Assembly (NCBI GenBank): GCA_017545665.1
Contig: JAFWKQ010000109.1
Span: 1 to 36,496, forward strand
Source of the DNA: Atopobiaceae bacterium
GTDB lineage: Bacteria; Actinomycetota; Coriobacteriia; Coriobacteriales; Atopobiaceae
Reading direction: 5' to 3'
Length of the DNA stretch: 36,496 bases
Position numbers and translations under genes: made by a program. The notes beneath the pieces were generated by a model. It had not been told where the DNA came from and made no database searches. It was given only the letters and a program-made list of their open reading frames with translations. This document shows, in pieces, positions 31,316-36,496 of this stretch. Positions within the stretch are counted from its first letter, which is position 1. Each line of letters opens with the position of its first letter.

Positions 31316-31345
31316 ATTATAGAACCAAAACGTGCGTTCTGTAAC
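31316..31345 (-). promoter_or_regulatory. Probable promoter of the deacetylase gene
   Basis: On the minus strand a consensus TATAAT occupies 31321-31316, and GTTACA (31345-31340), four of six bases matching the -35 consensus, lies 18 bases upstream. The start site would be about 45 bases before ATG 31262. Confidence 0.55.
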
Positions 31346-31467
31346 AAGATATTGCGCTTTATCCGTAAACGCATAGCATGTTGGGAGATAATATCTGCAC
31401 AGACGCATTTGTATGCGTAATGAGGCATGAGCAAAGGGGCCATAGGACGCGAAGAGAGGAGCGCCAC

Positions 31468-32010
31468 ATGATGGAGAGCGATCCCGCGCGAGACGACAAG
31501 CTCGTGCTGGTGGATGGGCTCGATCGCACGGTCGGTTACGCCACCAAGGAACGTGCCCATACGCAGGGTCTTCTGCATAGGGCGTTTTCGGTGTTGCTGG
31601 TACGCGGCGAGGGTGCGGATAGGCAAGTTCTGCTGGCTCAACGCGCGCGCCAGAAATACCATTCTGGGGGCCTGTGGGCCAATTCATGCTGTTCTCATCC
31701 GCGCCAAGGCGAGGAGGTACTGGAGGCAGCGCAACGCAGGCTGCACGAGGAGCTGGGCATTTGCGCAAAGGACCTAAGGGATATAGGTTCGTTTGCGTAC
31801 CGAGCGTCATTTGATAACGGCCTCACGGAATACGAATACGATCACGTGTTAATCGGAACCTGTGAGGGGGAGCCGTGTCCCGAGCCTTCCGAGGTTGAGG
31901 CGCTTCGTTGGGTGGGCACGGACGAGCTCGCTCGCATGCTCTGCGAAGAGCCAGAGCTCTTTAGTGCATGGGCACCCATGGTCCTCTCGCTGGCATTGCA
32001 GGTGCTTTGA
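31468..32010 (+). CDS. idi: Isopentenyl-diphosphate isomerase, type I
   Basis: Idi interconverts isopentenyl and dimethylallyl diphosphate at the base of isoprenoid synthesis. The 180-aa protein is a Nudix-fold type I enzyme with the catalytic Cys in WANSCCSHPR (Cys74/75), the metal-binding HPR and the catalytic Glu in EYEYDH (121-126); the Nudix helix region is RRLHEELGI. AGAGAGGA at 31453-31460 gives ATG 31468 a 7-nt spacer; the next codon is also ATG, which could serve instead. No mevalonate or MEP genes are adjacent. It is divergent from the deacetylase gene and converges on the GH32 gene, with the long hairpin at 32013 two bases after its stop. Confidence 0.93.
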   Translation: MMESDPARDDKLVLVDGLDRTVGYATKERAHTQGLLHRAFSVLLVRGEGADRQVLLAQRARQKYHSGGLWANSCCSHPRQGEEVLEAAQRRLHEELGICAKDLRDIGSFAYRASFDNGLTEYEYDHVLIGTCEGEPCPEPSEVEALRWVGTDELARMLCEEPELFSAWAPMVLSLALQVL

Positions 32011-32012
32011 GA

Positions 32013-32122
32013 CCATCGCACGTCCCCCGCGCACCCTGCCCGCGTACGGCGACTCACGAAGTGAGCGAGCGAAGCGAGCGCGGAGCCGTATGCGGACAGG
32101 GTGCGCGGGGGACGTGCGATGG
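32013..32122. repeat. 26-bp perfect stem enclosing a 37-nt dispersed repeat
   Basis: Positions 32013-32038 pair perfectly with 32097-32122. The stem continues inward with about 11 more bases (CCGCGTACGGC with GCCGTATGCGG, one wobble). The loop is a 37-nt word at 32048-32084, CTCACGAAGTGAG with GCGAGCGAAGCGAGCGC, which itself can fold. The word recurs at 36460-36496 with one difference, and a shorter piece (GCGAGCGCGGAGCCGT) recurs just after this element. It fills most of the gap between idi and the GH32 gene. Confidence 0.9.
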
Positions 32123-32196
32123 CTTACGAAGCGAGCGCGGAGCCGTGCGCAGACCGGGCGCGGATGCTGGGAGCGGGCGGTGCCGCCTGAGTTCGC

Positions 32197-33666
32197 TTAA
32201 CGCGATACGAGGTAGTCTACCGAAACCTCGTCCATGGGATACCATACCTGCGTATCCGCCTTGAGGTTGTGGGAGATGGTGAGCTCGTCCGCCTCGTCGA
32301 AATAACGGGTGCCAAACACGTAGGCACCGTCGTTTACGAATATCTCCAGCACGGAGGTATCCACGAGGATGCGCACGTTCTCCAGGCGCGTGATGGGCGC
32401 CTGGCGAAGCTTGCGGTCGCCGCTCTTGGTCATATCGGTGAACTCCAGCTTGGCCACATCGTGCTCGAAGCGTAGCTGCAGGAAGTCGCCGAACCTTATG
32501 GTGCCCTTGCCCTCGATGTTATCTATAACAACGTCTGCGCACTTCTTGGGTAGCGTCACGGAGCCGTCGAAGTCCTGGGCTACGCCGCGCAGGGCGTCGA
32601 TTTCGGCTGGCGGAGCCTGAAGGATGCGATCGCGCTTCTCGTCGTAGGTGAGCACGCGCGGAACGGTGAGCACGCCGCGCCAGGTTTCGGTTGGGTTGTC
32701 GTATGCACGCACGTCGTCCTCGTCGTGGGGCAGGCTCATCCAACCTACGAGCATGGTGCGTCCCTTCTCGTCTACCAAGGTCTGGCAGGCATAGAAGTCA
32801 AAGCCGTAGTCCCAGTCCACGAAGGTATTCTGGTCGATGCCGGCGTGCGGCGCCTCGGCGTCCATGCGTTTGGTATCGGCATGCAAGAGGTCCACGATGG
32901 TGCCGCGAATGGGGAAGTAGCCAGCCGCATGGACGTTTTGGGCCGTGGTGCGCGTGGAACCCTGCGACTCGATGGCCCTTGCCATTCCCTGCGGGCAGGT
33001 GGACAAAAACTCCATGCCATCGAGCACGATGCGATCGGGGCACTCCCACATGTAGCCAAAGGGCTTCTGCTCCAAGTTGGTGACGGAGCCCGCCATCTCC
33101 CAGTGGTAGCCGTCGTCGGAGTCATACATCATTATGGCGCCGCGCGAGTCGGCCAGGGTGCGCGCGCCCAGCAGCATGTGGAGCTTTCCGTCCTGCTTCC
33201 ACACCTTGGGGTCGCGCACGTGGCAGCTGCAGTAGGCGGGATATCCCGAGTTATCCAGCACGACCTCCTTGCCCTCCATGTTTATGCCGTTGTAGGAGCG
33301 CATGAGTGTCTGGTTTGCCAGGCGGCCGGACGTGGTGCCGTCGCCCTCCTCCTCGCGGACGTTACCGGTGTAGTAGAACCACACCTCGTCCGCATCCTCG
33401 TTAATATAGGCGCCACCCGAGTAGGAGCCGTCGGCATCGGCGGGAGACCCTGGGAAGATGTGGCAGCCGAGGAAGGTGTAGTGCACGAGGTCGCGGCTTG
33501 CGAAGTGACCCCAGCCGTGGGGGGAGTCAAAGTCGCCGGGGTAGGTGGGAGCATTCTGGCAGAAGAAGTGGTAGGTCCCCTTAAACTGACAAAGGCCGTT
33601 GGGGTCCGAGATGGATCCGTTATAGGGCGCTATGTGGAGTTTGGGGCGCCAGGAATCGTTGCTCAT
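32197..33666 (-). CDS. Glycoside hydrolase family 32 (sucrose or fructan hydrolase)
   Basis: The 489-aa enzyme cleaves beta-fructosides such as sucrose or sucrose 6-phosphate. The GH32 nucleophile is Asp21 in SISDPNG, the transition-state Asp lies in HVRDPKVW and the acid/base Glu in MWECPD, in the expected order; the last 150 residues form the beta-sandwich found in this family. There is no signal peptide, so it acts inside the cell, which fits hydrolysis of imported sucrose or sucrose 6-phosphate. No sucrose PTS, permease or regulator gene is adjacent, so the substrate is not settled. ATG 33666 has AAAGGA with a 6-nt spacer; the open frame starts 11 codons earlier. It is followed by the deacetylated-type hairpin element shared with idi. 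Confidence 0.9.
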   Translation of the reverse strand: MSNDSWRPKLHIAPYNGSISDPNGLCQFKGTYHFFCQNAPTYPGDFDSPHGWGHFASRDLVHYTFLGCHIFPGSPADADGSYSGGAYINEDADEVWFYYTGNVREEEGDGTTSGRLANQTLMRSYNGINMEGKEVVLDNSGYPAYCSCHVRDPKVWKQDGKLHMLLGARTLADSRGAIMMYDSDDGYHWEMAGSVTNLEQKPFGYMWECPDRIVLDGMEFLSTCPQGMARAIESQGSTRTTAQNVHAAGYFPIRGTIVDLLHADTKRMDAEAPHAGIDQNTFVDWDYGFDFYACQTLVDEKGRTMLVGWMSLPHDEDDVRAYDNPTETWRGVLTVPRVLTYDEKRDRILQAPPAEIDALRGVAQDFDGSVTLPKKCADVVIDNIEGKGTIRFGDFLQLRFEHDVAKLEFTDMTKSGDRKLRQAPITRLENVRILVDTSVLEIFVNDGAYVFGTRYFDEADELTISHNLKADTQVWYPMDEVSVDYLVSR

Positions 33667-33755
33667 GCGTATCCTTTCGTTGAGCGAACAGAGTCTCATC
33701 TATCATACGTGAGAACGATTCCATACTGTATTGGACATTGTGCGAACGGTAGGAG

Positions 33756-36359
33756 CTAGGCAGCCTCGGAGCCGTAAGAGGCCCCAGTCGAGGATCCATA
33801 GCTCGAATCCGTTTTGCTGCCGCCGCTGTTGGAGCTGCCGCCCTCAGAGGAGCTCGATGAACTTTTGGCAGACGAGGAACTCGACGAAGACGCGGAGCCC
33901 GACGAAGACGCGGAGTCCGAGGAGGAGCTGCCGCTACCAGAAGACAGGTCCGTGGACTGCGTGCCTTGGCTCTGGCTTGTGTCCGAAAGCTGGCTCTCGT
34001 CCTCCTTCTTGGCGCCCGATTCCTTGTCGGAGCCTTCTTCGCTGGATTTGGAATCGGTCTCGGGAATGACAACCGAGTCCTTGATCAACGATGTATAGGC
34101 CTGAGCGCCCTGTGTGGTAAGGCTCCTGCCGTCTTCCCCGAACCAGTCGTTGTGGCCCTCGGATGCCTTGTGCCAATCGATGAGGTTGACGTTGTCGCGC
34201 TTGTTGGCCAAAGACGAGAGCAGCTCGTTGTTCTTGTCGACCCACGGGTTGGAGGAACGCGTGTTTACCACCCACACGGATTTGTCGCTGCCGATGGCGT
34301 TAAGAAGCGACTCCATATCGCCCTCCGAGAGCGTGTCCTCGTCGGAGACGCAGAGGACTACGCATGGTCCCACCACGTTGGAGTCGCGGTATCCCTCATA
34401 GAGCCTCACGATGTCCGTGAGCTTACGGCCGTCGGCGGTGTCTACCAGCCCCTTGGGGAACGCCTCGGCAAGCTGGTCGGCGGCATCGAGCGCAACGATA
34501 TCTCCTAGCAAGGTGACGTTGTAGGTGGTGTTCGACTCGTCCGGTAGTTCGTAGCCCATGGTATCGACGATCAGCTTTGCGTATGCGTCGCGTCCGTCCC
34601 AGGTAAGGTGTATGCCGTCTTCGCTAAACCAATCGTCATGTCCCTGGCTTGCGCTGAGCCAGTCCACGAGATTTACGTTGTCGTGCTCGGACACGGTCTT
34701 ATCGATAAGGGCGTTGTTGTCGACGTCCTTGTCGTTGGGGGTGCGCAGGTTCACCATCCACAGCTTGCGATCGGGGCCGACCGTATCTAAGAGCTTGTCC
34801 ATGATCGACTGGCTGAGGATACCGTTCGTACCGATTGACCAAACGACGTCGTTGCCTACGACTCCCGAGCTCACGTATGACTCTAAAGCCGCGAGCGCCT
34901 CTTCTGCCTGGCGCGAGCCGGCGGTATCTATGAGGCCATGTGGGAACGCCTTGTTGAGCTGCTCGTTTGCGCCGAGCGCGACGGAGTCGCCAACGAGCAC
35001 GACGTCGTACACGCCGTCCTGCAGTGGCTTCTTAAGCGATGCGCGCATCACGCGCTTCTCGTCGGCCTTTATGCCTCCCGCGGTGACGGGTTCCACGGCT
35101 ATGAGGCCGATGACGGTAATGACTACACCCACGAGCGTTATCGCGCAGGGAACGACGAACGACGGCTTTCGCAGGAGGCTCTTCTCCTTGGAGCGCTTAC
35201 GTCCGCGCTTGCCCTTTTTGCCAGTGGACCCATTGGACTTTACGAGGGCCATGACCCCATGCCTAAAGGGCTGCTCCACAAAGCGGTAGGAGAGGTCGGA
35301 AACCACGAGGATGAGTGCGAGCTCGAGCAGCAGCTTCCACCAGGGGATGCCATCCGTTGCGTTGAGGGGGTTGAGAAGCTCGAGGATGGGGAAGTGCCAC
35401 AGGTAGATGGCGAACGAGCGCTTGCCGATCCACTCAAGCGGCTTGAACGCGAATATGCGTGAGACGATCGAACCCGAGGGAATAAGGCACGCGATTGCCC
35501 CGATGGAAAGCAGCGAGCAGAGCAGTATGCCGCCGCGATAGTAGAAGGAGCTGTAGCCCTCCGTGAATATCATCATGGCGACGAGGCCTACCAGGCAGAG
35601 CGGCCCCACGACGAGCGCGACTATGCGACGCGCGCCCTTGAGTCGTTTTACGCTCGTGCGACTCATGCGGCTAAATGGCCAGGCGACGGCGAGCCAGGCA
35701 CCCAAGAGCAGGCTCATCGCGCGGGTGTCGGTGCCGTAGTAGGAGCGGGTCGGGTCGGCGCCGGGCACGTAGAGCATGGCCATAAGCACGGCGGACAAGA
35801 TCGTGAGGACTACGAGTCCAATGCGGATGTGCTTCCTGCTCACCTTGCGCCTCATGAGGAGATACAGGATTGGCGGCCAGACGAGATAGAACTGCGCCTC
35901 TATGGCGAGCGACCAGAAATGCGTGAGTGGGGACGGTGCCCCGGCGGCCGCGAAGTACGACTCGTTTGCGAAGATCTTGGTCCAGTTGATTATCATGAAC
36001 AGCGCGGGCAGTATGTCGGGTCGCATCTTCGTAAAGAGCAAGTGGTTGAATATGGCACAGACCGCCCCGGTTACGGCTATGAACACCACGACGGTGGGCA
36101 TCAGGCGCCAGAAGCGCCTCGTCAAAAACGACCCGATAGAAATGTGGCCACGCGCAGAAACGAACTCCCGCAAAAGGCCTGCGGTAATGAGGTATCCCGA
36201 AAGGGCGAACAGGACCGTCACGCCAAGAAGGCCGCCGCTACACCACGGGAGGCGCATGTGATAGCCAACGACTGCTAGCGCACAAAGCGCCCGAAGGCCA
36301 TCAAGCGAGCTGACGTATCGACGTTTAGGCGCCTTTTTTCTGCGTTTCTTCGTGGACAT
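33756..36359 (-). CDS. Acyltransferase-3 membrane protein with two SGNH domains and Ser-rich tail
   Basis: The 867-aa protein resembles OafA/YrhL-type O-acetyltransferases that modify surface polysaccharides. Residues 1-370 form the multi-helix acyltransferase-3 domain (SSLDGLRALCALAVVGYHMR at the start, HFWSLAIEAQFYLVWP later). A basic cytosolic linker and one more helix lead to two SGNH-like domains spaced by 162 residues. The first has Ser459 in GDSVALG and Asp581-x2-His584 in DGIHLTW. In the second the Ser is Ile621 (GDIVALD) and the His is Ser746, so it is a pseudoenzyme copy. The final 95 residues are Ser-rich and align with the deacetylase tail. ATG 36359 has GAGG with a 7-nt spacer. 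The target polysaccharide is unknown. Confidence 0.9.
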   Translation of the reverse strand: MSTKKRRKKAPKRRYVSSLDGLRALCALAVVGYHMRLPWCSGGLLGVTVLFALSGYLITAGLLREFVSARGHISIGSFLTRRFWRLMPTVVVFIAVTGAVCAIFNHLLFTKMRPDILPALFMIINWTKIFANESYFAAAGAPSPLTHFWSLAIEAQFYLVWPPILYLLMRRKVSRKHIRIGLVVLTILSAVLMAMLYVPGADPTRSYYGTDTRAMSLLLGAWLAVAWPFSRMSRTSVKRLKGARRIVALVVGPLCLVGLVAMMIFTEGYSSFYYRGGILLCSLLSIGAIACLIPSGSIVSRIFAFKPLEWIGKRSFAIYLWHFPILELLNPLNATDGIPWWKLLLELALILVVSDLSYRFVEQPFRHGVMALVKSNGSTGKKGKRGRKRSKEKSLLRKPSFVVPCAITLVGVVITVIGLIAVEPVTAGGIKADEKRVMRASLKKPLQDGVYDVVLVGDSVALGANEQLNKAFPHGLIDTAGSRQAEEALAALESYVSSGVVGNDVVWSIGTNGILSQSIMDKLLDTVGPDRKLWMVNLRTPNDKDVDNNALIDKTVSEHDNVNLVDWLSASQGHDDWFSEDGIHLTWDGRDAYAKLIVDTMGYELPDESNTTYNVTLLGDIVALDAADQLAEAFPKGLVDTADGRKLTDIVRLYEGYRDSNVVGPCVVLCVSDEDTLSEGDMESLLNAIGSDKSVWVVNTRSSNPWVDKNNELLSSLANKRDNVNLIDWHKASEGHNDWFGEDGRSLTTQGAQAYTSLIKDSVVIPETDSKSSEEGSDKESGAKKEDESQLSDTSQSQGTQSTDLSSGSGSSSSDSASSSGSASSSSSSSAKSSSSSSEGGSSNSGGSKTDSSYGSSTGASYGSEAA

Positions 36360-36459
36360 CGGCTACCTCGGAATCCTTACGCATTTCTGAAACTAACGGA
36401 AGTATATCTTAGCCTAAATGTTACAGTTCAACCCCCGCGCCTTTGTCCGGACCGCAAGT

Positions 36460-36496
36460 GGCGACTCACGAAGTGAGCGAGCGGAGCGAGCGCGGA
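36460..36496. repeat. Second copy of the 37-nt dispersed repeat
   Basis: This equals 32048-32084 with a single A to G change. It is cut by the window end. By analogy with the first copy, an inverted arm would be expected to the right, beyond 36496. Bases 36360-36459 hold the upstream region of the acyltransferase gene, with a TATACT at 36406-36401 (minus strand) as possible -10. Confidence 0.85.

Noticed and set aside
32725..33759. Plus-strand open frame of 344 codons opposite the GH32 gene
   Set aside because: Gly/Val/His-rich shadow with no ribosome site; the minus strand carries the GH32 catalytic triad.

Overview
The window looks like chromosomal DNA of a GC-rich anaerobic actinobacterium, most probably a coriobacterium (Olsenella/Atopobium/Collinsella type). 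This is inferred from the mixture of GC-rich codon use, an actinobacterial-style GCS2 glutamate-cysteine ligase, a PiT/DUF47 phosphate pair, a GH32 sucrase, Ser-rich surface enzymes and orphan lipoprotein sensors. No 16S or other marker is present, so the placement is not proven.

Left part (1-4650): a 70-bp perfect palindrome, a tRNA-Gln/tRNA-Glu pair with promoter and terminator, a tyrosine-integrase remnant, a broken condensation/acetyltransferase-like gene, and a full-length ppc reading frame interrupted only by three TAG codons. This is a decaying zone next to a tRNA integration hotspot. A second tRNA-Glu with the same terminator lies at 18066-18185, so 379-18065 is bracketed by tRNA-Glu copies.

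Middle (4900-18100): a GNAT acetyltransferase and MTA/SAH nucleosidase are followed by two convergent sensory modules. The first is a hybrid histidine kinase translationally coupled to a sugar-type substrate-binding lipoprotein. The second is a peptide-type substrate-binding lipoprotein followed by a Cache-like/HAMP/GGDEF*/EAL protein. Neither module has ABC permeases or ATPases, which suggests that the binding proteins serve as co-sensors. Next come a small membrane-anchored unknown protein, a TPM-domain protein with a zinc-ribbon membrane partner, and three tandem 81-bp repeats.

Right part (18300-36496): an orphan double-glycine leader peptide with a zinc-ribbon core (RiPP-precursor-like), a gamma-carbonic anhydrase, a LacI-type ligand sensor without DNA-binding domain, and a minus-strand row of glutamate-cysteine ligase, TcdA and 2-hydroxyacid dehydrogenase. 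These are followed by a YbhN-like membrane protein, gltX, the Pit/DUF47 phosphate-uptake pair, more copies of the 81-bp repeat, a polysaccharide deacetylase, idi, a GH32 hydrolase, and an acyltransferase-3/SGNH protein with a dead second SGNH copy. The deacetylase and the acyltransferase share a related Ser-rich C-terminal tail.

A recurring theme is that convergent gene pairs are separated by unusually long, nearly perfect hairpins (10590, 15441, 25495, 32013). The 81-bp repeat family and a 37-nt repeat (32048 and 36460) are further dispersed intergenic elements. All functional calls come from reading motifs by eye; no database search was run.
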